Origin: a virus
DNA length: 60,723 nt
Direction: 5' to 3' (one strand)
Virus record (IMG/VR): IMGVR_UViG_3300042868_002569
Location: 1-60,723 of that record
Below the pieces are notes generated by a model, which searched no databases, was not told where the DNA came from, and saw only the letters and a program-made list of their open reading frames with translations. A program made the position numbers and the translations under genes. Below are positions 22,338-30,664 of this stretch, piece by piece (within the stretch, counting starts at the first letter, position 1; the number at the start of each line of letters is the position of its first letter).

Positions 22338-23011
22338 TGAGCAATTTAAAATGGTCTTACTCTTCGTTGGGTTTATTCCAACAATGCCCACGTAAGTATT
22401 ATCACTTGCGTGTGGTCAAGGACATCAAAGAACCTGAGACAACGGCGATTCTATACGGCAAAGAAGTGCACCTTGCTTTAGAAGAATACATCCGTGACGG
22501 TAAACCCATACCTGCTCAGTTCAAAGAGTTCACTGATATAGCAGATATGTTAAAGGCAATGCCAGGGGATAAGTTATGCGAATACAAGATGGGACTAACA
22601 AAAGATATACAAGCGTGTGGTTTTTTCGACGAGAACGTATGGTTCAGAGGAGTCGCCGACTTGCTCATCATCAACGGGGATACAGCACGGGTTATTGACT
22701 ACAAGACTGGTAAGTCATCTGAGTTTGCCGACAAGAAACAACTTGAGTTAATGGCGTTGGCGTTGTTCAAACACTTCCCAAAGGTACGCACAGTTAAAGC
22801 AGGGCTTATCTTTTTGGTTGCCAACGACTTCATAAAAGCCAACTTTGAGAAGAAAGACGCACCGATTACATGGCTTAAATGGATTCAAGAAACAGACCGA
22901 CTAGAAGAAGCACACGAAGTTAATGTTTGGAACCCTAAACCAAACTTTACCTGCCGTAAGTATTGTTTGGTAAAAGATTGTGAACATAACGGAAAAGGAC
23001 ATTACAGATGA
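22337..23011 (+). CDS. Cas4/RecB-like PD-(D/E)XK exonuclease
   Basis: 224 residues from the ATG at 22337. Key residues: H45 in KEVHLALEEY, D108 in RGVADLLIIN, D121 and K123 in VIDYKTGK. A Cys at 17 (QQCPRKYY) plus three near the C-terminus (CRKYC and KDC) match the four-cysteine iron-sulfur layout of Cas4-like nucleases. It probably resects DNA ends during recombination or replication. It overlaps the next gene by 4 bases. No CRISPR genes are near. Confidence 0.85.
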   Translation: MSNLKWSYSSLGLFQQCPRKYYHLRVVKDIKEPETTAILYGKEVHLALEEYIRDGKPIPAQFKEFTDIADMLKAMPGDKLCEYKMGLTKDIQACGFFDENVWFRGVADLLIINGDTARVIDYKTGKSSEFADKKQLELMALALFKHFPKVRTVKAGLIFLVANDFIKANFEKKDAPITWLKWIQETDRLEEAHEVNVWNPKPNFTCRKYCLVKDCEHNGKGHYR

Positions 23012-23226
23012 CATGGGATTTGAAATGTAACGTATCCACAATAATTGTGGATGTTGAAGGGTTCATCGGGTACTTACATACACCCGAACTTAATTACCCT
23101 GACATGTCTGCAACTATAAAAATGTTTAGTTCAATAGACCCTGAGATACAAAAGATTATGTGTGTCGTAGGTGGTGAACCTGATGTTCAATATATTAGAC
23201 ACAAAGATGGGTGGGTAGCAGTATGA
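23008..23226 (+). CDS. Small protein of unknown function
   Basis: 72 residues, acidic, probably alpha/beta (STIIVDVEGFIGYLHTPELN). Overlaps of 4 bases with both neighbours. No motif was recognised. Confidence 0.5.
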   Translation: MTWDLKCNVSTIIVDVEGFIGYLHTPELNYPDMSATIKMFSSIDPEIQKIMCVVGGEPDVQYIRHKDGWVAV

Positions 23227-23411
23227 ATGAAGAAGAGTTGAGAGATTGCTTTGCTATGTTTGCAATGATGGGTATCGTAATGAAGCATGGCACAGAGCGG
23301 GAGTTACTAGAAGACGATGCTTATCTAATGGCTGACCGAATGTTACAAGCACGTAAACCAAAAGACGAAGCGGGTATTGCCTCAGTTAAACGAACAAGGA
23401 AAACAAAATGA
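23223..23411 (+). CDS. Small Met-rich helical protein of unknown function
   Basis: 62 residues from the ATG at 23223. The first half is acidic and Met-rich (LRDCFAMFAMMGIVMKHGTE), and the C-terminus is basic. It overlaps both neighbours by 4 bases. Confidence 0.5.
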   Translation: MNEEELRDCFAMFAMMGIVMKHGTERELLEDDAYLMADRMLQARKPKDEAGIASVKRTRKTK

Positions 23412-23599
23412 ACGAAGAAATTAAAGACGACAAGGCTTGGATTGCTAAGCTAAGAAACTTTTTGATTGTGCTAATGGTTGGATTTGCCATCGGCAGCATA
23501 ACAACTAACGCTACCTTCACTTACCACTTGCAACAGGACTGTGATACGTTGAAGCAGTTCCGTATTGGGAAGTTAGCTTATACCTGCATGGTGAGATGA
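23408..23599 (+). CDS. Small single-span membrane protein
   Basis: 63 residues. After a charged N-terminus comes one membrane segment (FLIVLMVGFAIGSITTNATF), then a short tail with two Cys. The charge pattern puts the N-terminus in the cytoplasm and the cysteine-containing tail in the periplasm. It overlaps both neighbours by 4 bases. The function is unknown. Confidence 0.55.
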   Translation: MNEEIKDDKAWIAKLRNFLIVLMVGFAIGSITTNATFTYHLQQDCDTLKQFRIGKLAYTCMVR

Positions 23600-24234
23600 T
23601 GACATTTTTAGTAGCCAACATTCCACCAGTTAAATGCTTTGTGCGTAAGGAATTTTTATACAACCACGAATCAGGTCATGGTGAATTAGAGCCGTGCGTG
23701 TGGATGACCGCCAAGGCAATCAAGGGACAAGCGTTTCGTATCGAATCAATGCTAACTAACTACGGGGCACTGTACGATAAGTTACCTATCAGTGCTTACG
23801 TATGGAAAGAAGTAACTGACCCGCTACCACTAGATTTTTTACAGATATGGGATTGCCTGTCTTACGACATGGCTGTGATTGAGAAGTCTAACTTGCGTGG
23901 GCTTAAGGTTAAATACTTTGGCAAGGATAAACAGTTTCATTTTGGTAACTACTTGTTCACGATTGACTTCGCCAGTCCTGATACTAATCGTTTAGATACT
24001 AGCTTTAGTGAAGGGGTCGAGGAGCATAAGTCGTACAACTTTATCAAGCTAGATAACGGTCAATTTGCCTGCCAACCAAACAACAGATGCCTATGGTATG
24101 ACGTATCCTTGGTGCCTGCCGTACTCAAGACACCTGACTTTAAGATACCAACCAAAGTGTATAGCGTAGAGAACCACGCCAAATGGACTGCAAAAGATGA
24201 GTGGTTTTATAACTTTGAAGAGTTAAACAAATGA
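23596..24234 (+). CDS. Protein of unknown function
   Basis: 212 residues, aromatic-rich, mainly beta by appearance, with segment GHGELEPCVWMTAKAIKGQA near the N-terminus. No signal peptide or membrane segment. It overlaps both neighbours by 4 bases. No motif was recognised. Confidence 0.55.
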   Translation: MMTFLVANIPPVKCFVRKEFLYNHESGHGELEPCVWMTAKAIKGQAFRIESMLTNYGALYDKLPISAYVWKEVTDPLPLDFLQIWDCLSYDMAVIEKSNLRGLKVKYFGKDKQFHFGNYLFTIDFASPDTNRLDTSFSEGVEEHKSYNFIKLDNGQFACQPNNRCLWYDVSLVPAVLKTPDFKIPTKVYSVENHAKWTAKDEWFYNFEELNK

Positions 24235-24410
24235 AACTTAAGAAACCAAACGCTGTCCAATTACTTGATTACGACGGCATGAATCAACAAGAAGTTGCAG
24301 ATGCGCTAGGTATTAGTAGAGCCTCAGTGCAACACATTGAACGTCGTGCTTATAAAAAGTTTAAGCGTGAGTTAGCTAAAAGAATAAAGCACATTACCGA
24401 TTTATTATGA
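24231..24410 (+). CDS. Sigma-region-4-like helix-turn-helix protein
   Basis: 59 residues. The sequence MNQQEVADALGISRASVQHI and following ERRAYKKFKREL match the helix-turn-helix of sigma-70 region 4, which reads -35 boxes, here without other sigma domains. Small phage proteins of this kind may redirect host RNA polymerase. It could be an activator of late or middle promoters such as the one at 8024 that lacks a -35 box. It overlaps both neighbours by 4 bases. Confidence 0.72.
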   Translation: MKLKKPNAVQLLDYDGMNQQEVADALGISRASVQHIERRAYKKFKRELAKRIKHITDLL

Positions 24411-24478
24411 CACCGCAAGAACAACAGAGAGAAGAACGTGAACAACGAAAACGAAAAAACAAAGAACAAAACGATTAG
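24407..24478 (+). CDS. Tiny charged ORF, uncertain
   Basis: 23 residues (MTPQEQQREEREQRKRKNKE...), almost entirely Glu, Gln, Arg and Lys. The start overlaps the preceding stop (ATGA). Its second half overlaps the next gene in another frame. It may only serve to carry ribosomes to the GTG start at 24438. Confidence 0.3.
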   Translation: MTPQEQQREEREQRKRKNKEQND

Positions 24479-24605
24479 CCGAGAGCAGATTATTTTATGG
24501 TCATACGAAGCGGGGTTCCCGACAAACTATGCACGTAACGAGATAGCACGCTTTGAAACATTTGCACGCCTTGTGCAGAAACACTTAGAAAGGGATTACA
24601 AATGA
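24438..24605 (+). CDS. Small protein with GTG start
   Basis: 55 residues from the GTG at 24438, preceded by a purine-rich AGAGAGAAG site. The body (REQIILWSYEAGFPTNYARN...) is helical. The stop overlaps the glycosyltransferase start by 4 bases, the same coupling seen throughout the operon. No motif was recognised. Confidence 0.5.
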   Translation: MNNENEKTKNKTISREQIILWSYEAGFPTNYARNEIARFETFARLVQKHLERDYK

Positions 24606-25384
24606 GCATTGAAACAGTAAACATCAACAAAGAAAAACCAAGCCTGATGATTGCAACACCTATGTATGGTGGTATGTGTACAGGTAACTTTATGGTTGGT
24701 GTATTACAGACTATAAACAAGATGCAGTCTATCGGGGTGCAAGTCTACTTCGTACAGATGGGCAACGAGTCTTTAATTACCCGTGCTCGTAACGAACTAA
24801 CACGTATCTTCTTAGAGAAAAACTTTGATTACTTGATGTTTATTGATGCTGACATTGGCTTTGATGGGCAAGCAGTTGCTCAGTTGATGGCGGCGGATAA
24901 AGATATTGCTTGTGGTATTTACCCCAAAAAAGAAGTTGATTGGGTTGCAGTTGAGAAGGCTGTGGCATTAGGCAAAACTACAGGATTAAAAGATTACTCA
25001 GGCGCTTTTGTGTTGAACTTCGCACATGAGCTAGGTCAAGAGCTACATACAGACCCGTCAGGTTGTATTGAGGTACGTCACGGTGGTACAGGCTTCATGC
25101 TAATTAAGCGTAAAGTGTTTGATGATTTAGCCGACAAGGTTCCTACATACAGACCAAGCACAGTTAAAGATGCTAGCGGTAACTACCTCAAGCCCGAAGT
25201 AAAAGAATACTTTGCTACAAGTATTGACGAAAGCGGTTGCTTGTTATCTGAAGACTACCATTTCTGTGAGTTGTTCCGTAAGAACGGCGGTAAGATATAC
25301 GCCAACCCATTCATTAAATTAGACCACGTAGGTACGTATGTGTATGGTGGTGACATCATCAAAGCGGGTGGTAATCTTAAATGA
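24602..25384 (+). CDS. GT-A type glycosyltransferase
   Basis: 260 residues. PSLMIATPMYGGMC starts the nucleotide-binding region, and FDYLMFIDADIGF (about 78-90) holds the DxD motif that binds metal and nucleotide sugar. The C-terminal part contains SEDYHFCELFRKNGGKIYAN, typical of GT2-like enzymes. It likely transfers a sugar to phage or host glycans, or to phage DNA or protein. It is the first of four genes that look like a modification cassette. Confidence 0.85.
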   Translation: MSIETVNINKEKPSLMIATPMYGGMCTGNFMVGVLQTINKMQSIGVQVYFVQMGNESLITRARNELTRIFLEKNFDYLMFIDADIGFDGQAVAQLMAADKDIACGIYPKKEVDWVAVEKAVALGKTTGLKDYSGAFVLNFAHELGQELHTDPSGCIEVRHGGTGFMLIKRKVFDDLADKVPTYRPSTVKDASGNYLKPEVKEYFATSIDESGCLLSEDYHFCELFRKNGGKIYANPFIKLDHVGTYVYGGDIIKAGGNLK

Positions 25385-25890
25385 TTAAAGTTTATGATGG
25401 CTTAGTAAGTCCTGATTACATTGAGCGTATTAACTCGTTTATCCAAGGTTCTTATTTTAAAATTGGTAATCAAGATGGCGATATGTTAGGTACGGCGACA
25501 CATCAATATGTATATTCTGAGTATTCAGAAAACGACCTAAAGCTTAGCGGGTTTGTTGATGCCATACAAGGGACTGAAGTTGGTGACTTATATAACCGTA
25601 GCAAATGGGTTAGGACTGTAGCCAATTTATCAACACCATCAGATTCTAATTTTTTACACACGCATTTTGGGTGCAAAGTAATTTTGTATTACGTTAATAA
25701 TCTTTGGGAAACAAATTGGGGTGGTGAAACAGTTTTTTACAACAATGCAAAGACTGAAGTAATAAAGTCTGTAAATTTAGTTCCGGGGAGAATAGCTGTG
25801 TTTGACGGCAACATACTGCACTCCATTCGCCCACAACAATCCATAGCACCGCATTATCGGTTCACTATGGGTATATCTGTCAAGGAATAA
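25381..25890 (+). CDS. 2-oxoglutarate/Fe(II)-type dioxygenase
   Basis: 169 residues. The core FLHTHFGCKVILYYVN, then WGGETVFYNN, then VPGRIAVFDGNILHSIRP and HYRFTMGI matches phage prolyl/lysyl-hydroxylase-like enzymes, including the second metal His and the Arg for 2-oxoglutarate. The first metal site reads HTH, where HxD is normal, so the Asp is replaced. The enzyme may be active with this variant, or altered. It overlaps the glycosyltransferase by 4 bases. Confidence 0.78.
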   Translation: MIKVYDGLVSPDYIERINSFIQGSYFKIGNQDGDMLGTATHQYVYSEYSENDLKLSGFVDAIQGTEVGDLYNRSKWVRTVANLSTPSDSNFLHTHFGCKVILYYVNNLWETNWGGETVFYNNAKTEVIKSVNLVPGRIAVFDGNILHSIRPQQSIAPHYRFTMGISVKE

Positions 25891-25892
25891 AT

Positions 25893-26645
25893 ATGTTTTG
25901 GAATAAACCAAAAATAACTTTTGATTGCCTAGTTCCAGGGGTTGAGCGCATCATGCCTATGATTCCCGCAAAAGAATTAAAGCACCCTTGGGTACATAGA
26001 GCACAACAAGAACTTTCTGCGATGCGTAAAAGCTCTGCATGGGGTAAAGAAAAATTAGTACACACTGCTAAATGCCCCGGAATTTTTAATTTACAAAGGC
26101 ACGGTTGGGTAATGCGCACTTGGCAAGACATCACTATTGAAACATACGGCGATGGAAAAACGTTTAACTGGACTACGCCTATTGACCAAAAAAAATTGAG
26201 CTCAATTGCTAATGACTACATAGGCTCACATCCCGAAATACAACTAGCTAACTTCATGGAGCATTGGAGACCCGATACGTTACGTACGTTGATAAAAGTA
26301 CAATCACCTTGGCGTTGCACAGTGCCTAAAGGCTATCACTTATTGGAAATGCCGATTCCATACCTAGATGAAGATAGGTTTACTACGGTTCAAGGGTTCT
26401 TTAGCAGAGAGCAAGGGATAGCGCAGATGAATCCACAGCTTTTGTGGCATGTACCTATTGGTAAAACTTTGATTAAAGCAGGGACGCCCATAGCTCAATA
26501 CATACTTGTGCCTAAAGATAATTTTGATATGAGCATGAAGGTTGAAGGCACAACTAATGAGCACGAGTTCTTTGAATTAGCAAACAGCTTTAGGTTCGTA
26601 AAAAGTTATGGCGAAGTTAAACGGTTATTTGGAGAAACAAAATGA
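25893..26645 (+). CDS. Conserved phage protein beside oxygenase
   Basis: 250 residues, soluble, Pro- and Trp-rich. Segments CPGIFNLQRHGWVMRTWQDI, SPWRCTVPKGYHLLEMPIP and KAGTPIAQYILVPKDN look like a family seen beside oxygenases and glycosyltransferases in phages and cyanophages, without known function. It overlaps the methyltransferase gene by 4 bases and is probably part of the same modification pathway. Confidence 0.6.
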   Translation: MFWNKPKITFDCLVPGVERIMPMIPAKELKHPWVHRAQQELSAMRKSSAWGKEKLVHTAKCPGIFNLQRHGWVMRTWQDITIETYGDGKTFNWTTPIDQKKLSSIANDYIGSHPEIQLANFMEHWRPDTLRTLIKVQSPWRCTVPKGYHLLEMPIPYLDEDRFTTVQGFFSREQGIAQMNPQLLWHVPIGKTLIKAGTPIAQYILVPKDNFDMSMKVEGTTNEHEFFELANSFRFVKSYGEVKRLFGETK

Positions 26646-27352
26646 GCCTACCTGAAATACATTTAGCAACAGACGGAGACCTGAACTATGCTCTATTTAA
26701 GCATAACGATATTGTTAGCAATGGCGTGCGTAATGGTGGTTACGAAAAAGAACTTCAAGAATTATCAACGAAACTTTTGGCTGGGTACACTGATGGTATC
26801 GTTCTTGATATCGGTGCTAATTTGGGGAGTTATGTTGTACCACTCGCAAAGCAACACCCTCAACTACAATTTGAGGTCTTTGAACCACAGCGTATTGTTT
26901 ACTACCAACTATGTGCCAACATATTCTTAAACCGATTAAGTAATGTGTACGCACATAACGTAGGACTGAGTAACGAACAGCGCATAACCAACTACGTGTT
27001 GCCAAACTATGCGGAAGAAACAAACATCGGTGCGTTCAGTATTGATTTCGATACTCGCCTTAAGGACTATGAGGTTAAGTCTGAAGGTGTTACTGAGCGC
27101 ATGATTATTATTCCGCTTGACTCAATGCAGTATGAGAAGGTTCGGCTAATTAAGATTGACGTAGAGGGGCATGAGCTACAGGTACTTCAGGGTGCAGAAC
27201 ACACTCTCCGTGAGAACAACTACCCACCGATTATCTTTGAGGCATGGACTTGGAAGTTCCCTGAGAAGCGTCAAGCAGTATTGGCTCACTTAGAAAACCT
27301 AGGGTATACCATTACTGAGCTTGGACAAAACAATTTGGCGGTTAAAAAATGA
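26642..27352 (+). CDS. FkbM-family methyltransferase
   Basis: 236 residues. The SAM-binding motif I is VLDIGANLGSYVVPLA (about 53-68), followed by FEVFEPQ. The family-typical RLIKIDVEGHELQVLQGAE lies near 165-185. FkbM enzymes O-methylate sugars and small molecules, which fits the neighbouring glycosyltransferase. Together they suggest sugar decoration and capping. It overlaps both neighbours by 4 bases. Confidence 0.88.
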   Translation: MSLPEIHLATDGDLNYALFKHNDIVSNGVRNGGYEKELQELSTKLLAGYTDGIVLDIGANLGSYVVPLAKQHPQLQFEVFEPQRIVYYQLCANIFLNRLSNVYAHNVGLSNEQRITNYVLPNYAEETNIGAFSIDFDTRLKDYEVKSEGVTERMIIIPLDSMQYEKVRLIKIDVEGHELQVLQGAEHTLRENNYPPIIFEAWTWKFPEKRQAVLAHLENLGYTITELGQNNLAVKK

Positions 27353-27534
27353 CGAAAGACGAAATGGATATGATATTAAGACAAGCTGGTATTGACCCCG
27401 CAGTTGTGCCAAAATATGAGGTATTACCTGACGGAACCGTCTATTTTTACACAAAACAGGAGGATAAAGATGCCCTACGTGAACAAACCCCGCCCGTACA
27501 AGAAAGAATATCAACAGCAAAAGGCTCGAAATGA
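27349..27534 (+). CDS. Small protein of unknown function
   Basis: 61 residues, acidic N-terminal helix, then PKYEVLPDGTVYFYTKQED. It overlaps the FkbM gene by 4 bases and the HNH gene by 65 bases in a different frame. No motif was recognised. Confidence 0.45.
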   Translation: MTKDEMDMILRQAGIDPAVVPKYEVLPDGTVYFYTKQEDKDALREQTPPVQERISTAKGSK

Positions 27535-27781
27535 ACAGCCTTCACGGAACGCCAGAGAACGTGCAAGGTACGCCGTTGACAAAGATGGGGTCGACGCCAA
27601 CAACAATGGAAAGGCAGACCGACGTGAGGGTAAAGACATCGACCACGTCATCCCACTATCCAAAGGCGGAACTAATTCTAAATCAAATCTTAAAGTACGA
27701 GCATCAAAGAGCAACCGTTCGTTCTCAAGGAACTCAGACCATACAGTCAAAGTTAACAGGCCTAAAAAATCTGCCAAGTGA
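27470..27781 (+). CDS. HNH-type endonuclease, small
   Basis: 103 residues from the ATG at 27470, preceded by CAGGAGG. The N-terminus is very basic. The HNH core is KDIDHVIPLSKGGTNSKSNL, with the catalytic His and the zinc-side Asn; the usual CxxC zinc pairs are absent. It could be a homing or packaging-associated nuclease. It starts within the preceding gene and ends 6 bases before the helicase. Confidence 0.72.
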   Translation: MPYVNKPRPYKKEYQQQKARNEQPSRNARERARYAVDKDGVDANNNGKADRREGKDIDHVIPLSKGGTNSKSNLKVRASKSNRSFSRNSDHTVKVNRPKKSAK

Positions 27782-27787
27782 GGCAGT

Positions 27788-29341
27788 ATGAAAATATTAA
27801 ATAATAACCAATTACTTATAACAACAAGGCGCCCACAATTAATAACTGAGTGCATACCAAAAAGCAAAATTATTGATTCTAATGGTGACTTGTACATGGT
27901 CGCCGTTCATTGGGGCTTAGACGAAGCTCAAACCTTGGCTAAACTTAAAGTCAAGAAGGTACCATCCCCAATCATGCGTGACTATAAGTGGCCTGGTGTT
28001 TTCCCACCAATGGCACACCAAAAAGATACTGCGGCATTCTTAACTCTTAATCAACGTGCATTCTGTTTTAACGAACAAGGTACAGGTAAGACGGCGTCTG
28101 CTATATGGGCGGCTGATTACTTGTTAAACATAGGTAAGATAAAGCGAGTGCTTATCATATGCCCGCTATCTATCATGCAATCAGCATGGCAGGCAGACTT
28201 GTTTAAGTTTGCAGTGCACCGCCGTGTAGGTGTGGCATACGGAGAGAAGCGCAAGCGCCAAGCGGTTATAGGTAACGATGCCGATTTTATTATTATTAAC
28301 TACGACGGTATTGAGATTGTTGCCGAGGACATAGCCCGTAATAAGTTTGACTTGATTATTATTGACGAAGCCAATGCTTACAAAACTCCTACAACAAAGC
28401 GCTGGAAAACACTTAACAGACTAATTACTCCAAACACTTGGGTATGGATGATGACAGGTACACCTGCGGCACAGAGCCCTACAGATGCTTACGGCTTGGC
28501 TAAGATGTGCGTGCCTGAGAAAGTAGACCGTTTCTTTGGTTCTTTCCGTGACCGAGTCATGGTTAATGTAAGTAAGTTTCGCTGGTTGCCAAGACCAAAC
28601 GCAGACCAAATAGTATTTGAATCTTTACAACCCGCCATTCGCTTTACTAAAGAAGAATGCTTAGACCTACCGGAGATAACCCATGTGTTTCGGGACGCCC
28701 CCCTTACTGCGCAACAGGAGAAATACTACAAAGTCCTCAAGAAAGATATGCTCATGGTGGCAGGAGGTGAAGAGATTAGTACTGTTAACGCCGCAACTAA
28801 TCTTAATAAACTGCTTCAAATTTCTGGTGGCGCTGTGTATTCTGATAACGGCAGCGTTATTGAGTTTGATGTTTCTAATCGCTTACGTGTTATCCAAGAA
28901 GTAATAGAAGAAGCAAGCCATAAAGTTCTTGTCTTTGTTCCGTTCACGCATACAATAGAACTACTCAAAGCGCATTTGAGAGGGGCAGGTATTCCCTGTG
29001 AAGTTATCAACGGTGCCGTGCCTGTTCACAAACGTACTGAAATATTTAAAGATTTTCAAGAAACAGAAAATATCAAGGTACTTATAATACAACCCCAGGC
29101 AGCTGCACACGGAGTCACACTAACTGCTGCTAACGTAATCATTTGGTATTCACCAGTAACATCTATTGAGACTTACCTGCAGGCTAACGCCCGTATTGAC
29201 CGTAATGGTCAGAAGAACACAATGACTGTTGTGCACATTAAGGGTAGTCCCGTAGAGACACGGTTATACGGAATGTTGCAAAATAAACTAGATGTACACA
29301 CAAAAATAATTGACCTGTACAATAACGAAATAAATACTTGA
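27788..29341 (+). CDS. SNF2/SF2-type helicase
   Basis: 517 residues. Walker A is QGTGKTASA (about 97-105, K101). Walker B is DLIIIDEANAYK (about 187-198). Motif III WMMTGTPAAQ follows, and the C-terminal lobe ends with QANARIDRNGQ (motif VI, about 464-474). The compact form with no extra domains is typical of phage SNF2-like translocases. They are thought to remodel replication or recombination intermediates. The stop codon lies inside the next promoter. Confidence 0.92.
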   Translation: MKILNNNQLLITTRRPQLITECIPKSKIIDSNGDLYMVAVHWGLDEAQTLAKLKVKKVPSPIMRDYKWPGVFPPMAHQKDTAAFLTLNQRAFCFNEQGTGKTASAIWAADYLLNIGKIKRVLIICPLSIMQSAWQADLFKFAVHRRVGVAYGEKRKRQAVIGNDADFIIINYDGIEIVAEDIARNKFDLIIIDEANAYKTPTTKRWKTLNRLITPNTWVWMMTGTPAAQSPTDAYGLAKMCVPEKVDRFFGSFRDRVMVNVSKFRWLPRPNADQIVFESLQPAIRFTKEECLDLPEITHVFRDAPLTAQQEKYYKVLKKDMLMVAGGEEISTVNAATNLNKLLQISGGAVYSDNGSVIEFDVSNRLRVIQEVIEEASHKVLVFVPFTHTIELLKAHLRGAGIPCEVINGAVPVHKRTEIFKDFQETENIKVLIIQPQAAAHGVTLTAANVIIWYSPVTSIETYLQANARIDRNGQKNTMTVVHIKGSPVETRLYGMLQNKLDVHTKIIDLYNNEINT

Positions 29342-29366
29342 CAAGGTCAAGTTCTTGCACTAATAT
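29336..29366 (+). promoter_or_regulatory. Strong promoter with operator over the -35 box
   Basis: TTGACA (29338-29343), 17 bases, TAATAT (29361-29366). The perfect 7 bp inverted repeat ACTTGAC-aag-GTCAAGT (29336-29352) covers the -35 box, the classic place for a repressor. The helicase stop codon also lies in it. It reads into the genes from 29400 onward. Confidence 0.85.
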
Positions 29367-29399
29367 AAATAAAACACTCACAACCTAAGGAAACCAAAA

Positions 29400-29798
29400 A
29401 TGGCAGATGATATTTCTGTAGATAAACTAGTCTCCGTCTTTATTAAGATACGAGACACACGTGATGAAGAAGAGCGTGCATGGGAAGCCAAGAAAGCTGA
29501 CTACACAGAACAGCTAGAGCTTATCAATCAACAATTACTTGAGATTTGTAAAAGTACTGATGCCGATAGTATTCGTACTGCGCATGGCACAGTAATCCGT
29601 TCGGTTAAATCTCGTTACTGGACTAACGACTGGGAGCATTTCCACAAGTTTATGTTGGAGTGGGAAGCACCTGAGTTATTAGAGAAGCGTATACATCAAA
29701 GCAACATGAAACAGTTTTTAGAAGACAACCCCGGTACACTGCCAGCCGGTTTAAATATGGACAGTGCGTACTCAATCACAGTAAGGAGAAGTAAATGA
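29400..29798 (+). CDS. Conserved phage protein next to ssDNA-binding gene
   Basis: 132 residues. The first half is a charged coiled coil (ERAWEAKKADYTEQLELINQ). The second has a Trp/Tyr-rich core (SRYWTNDWEHFHKFMLEWEA) and ELLEKRIHQSNMKQFLEDNP. Phage proteins with this layout commonly sit next to an ssDNA-binding protein. A recombination or nuclease-inhibitor role is possible but not shown. It overlaps the next gene by 4 bases. Confidence 0.6.
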   Translation: MADDISVDKLVSVFIKIRDTRDEEERAWEAKKADYTEQLELINQQLLEICKSTDADSIRTAHGTVIRSVKSRYWTNDWEHFHKFMLEWEAPELLEKRIHQSNMKQFLEDNPGTLPAGLNMDSAYSITVRRSK

Positions 29799-30664
29799 GT
29801 GAATTAGCTTTATTTAAAAATAACCTACCCGACTATTTAAAAGAGGTAGCATTAGACGACGTAACCAAAGCCCTTGCGGGTGGCGGTGGTGGTAGCAAAC
29901 GTATTTCGTTGCGTGGCGGTGTATTCCGCATGGTTATCGGTGGCGAAGAAGTTGCTAAAAACGAAAGCCGTTCAATGAACGTAGTTATTGTTAATGCCGC
30001 CAAAGAAGTATCACGTACATTTTATGCAAAAGCATACAACCCAAGCCAAGATGCAACAGCGCCTGATTGCTGGTCTGCTAACGGTCAAAAACCTGATGCG
30101 TCTATTGAATCGCCTCAAAACCACAACTGCGCCGAATGCCCACAGAACATCAAGGGTTCAGGTCAGGGTGATACACGTGCGTGCCGTTTTTCACGCCGTT
30201 TAGCTTTAGCTTTGGCTGATGATTTGGAAGGCGACATTTTCCAATTAGTATTGCCATCTAAATCTATCTTCGGTAAAGGTGACTTAGACCATATGCCGTT
30301 TGAGCAATATGCCAAGTACGTTGGTTCACAGGGTTACAACCTCAATACACTAATCACTGAAATGAAGTTTGACAGTGACAGTGATAACCCTAAGCTAACT
30401 TTCCGCCCAGTTAACTTCTTATCAAAGGAACAGTGGGAAATTGCAAAACGTCAAGGCGAAACTCTTTCAGCTAAGAACGCTATCACTATGACTGTTTCAC
30501 AAACTGATGGTGTTAAAACTCCTAAGCTCGAAGCCCCTAAAGCTGAAAAGGTAGTTGCTGAAGAAGTAGCTGAGCCTAAGAAGCGTGAGGATAAGAAAAC
30601 GCAGCCTACTGAAAAGAAAGACCTTAAATCAATCATGAGTGGTTGGTCTACTGACGACGAATGA
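29795..30664 (+). CDS. Single-stranded DNA-binding protein, putative
   Basis: 289 residues. The Gly-rich N-terminal region (GGGGGSKRISLRGGVFRMVI) leads into a beta-rich domain containing a Cys set (DCWSANG, CAECPQN, ACRFSRR), which could bind zinc as in T4 gp32. The C-terminus is a Lys/Glu/Pro-rich linker ending in the acidic tip GWSTDDE, the hallmark of partner-recruiting SSB tails. It lies in the replication operon just after a strong promoter. A structural role in head assembly is unlikely given its location. Confidence 0.68.
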   Translation: MSELALFKNNLPDYLKEVALDDVTKALAGGGGGSKRISLRGGVFRMVIGGEEVAKNESRSMNVVIVNAAKEVSRTFYAKAYNPSQDATAPDCWSANGQKPDASIESPQNHNCAECPQNIKGSGQGDTRACRFSRRLALALADDLEGDIFQLVLPSKSIFGKGDLDHMPFEQYAKYVGSQGYNLNTLITEMKFDSDSDNPKLTFRPVNFLSKEQWEIAKRQGETLSAKNAITMTVSQTDGVKTPKLEAPKAEKVVAEEVAEPKKREDKKTQPTEKKDLKSIMSGWSTDDE

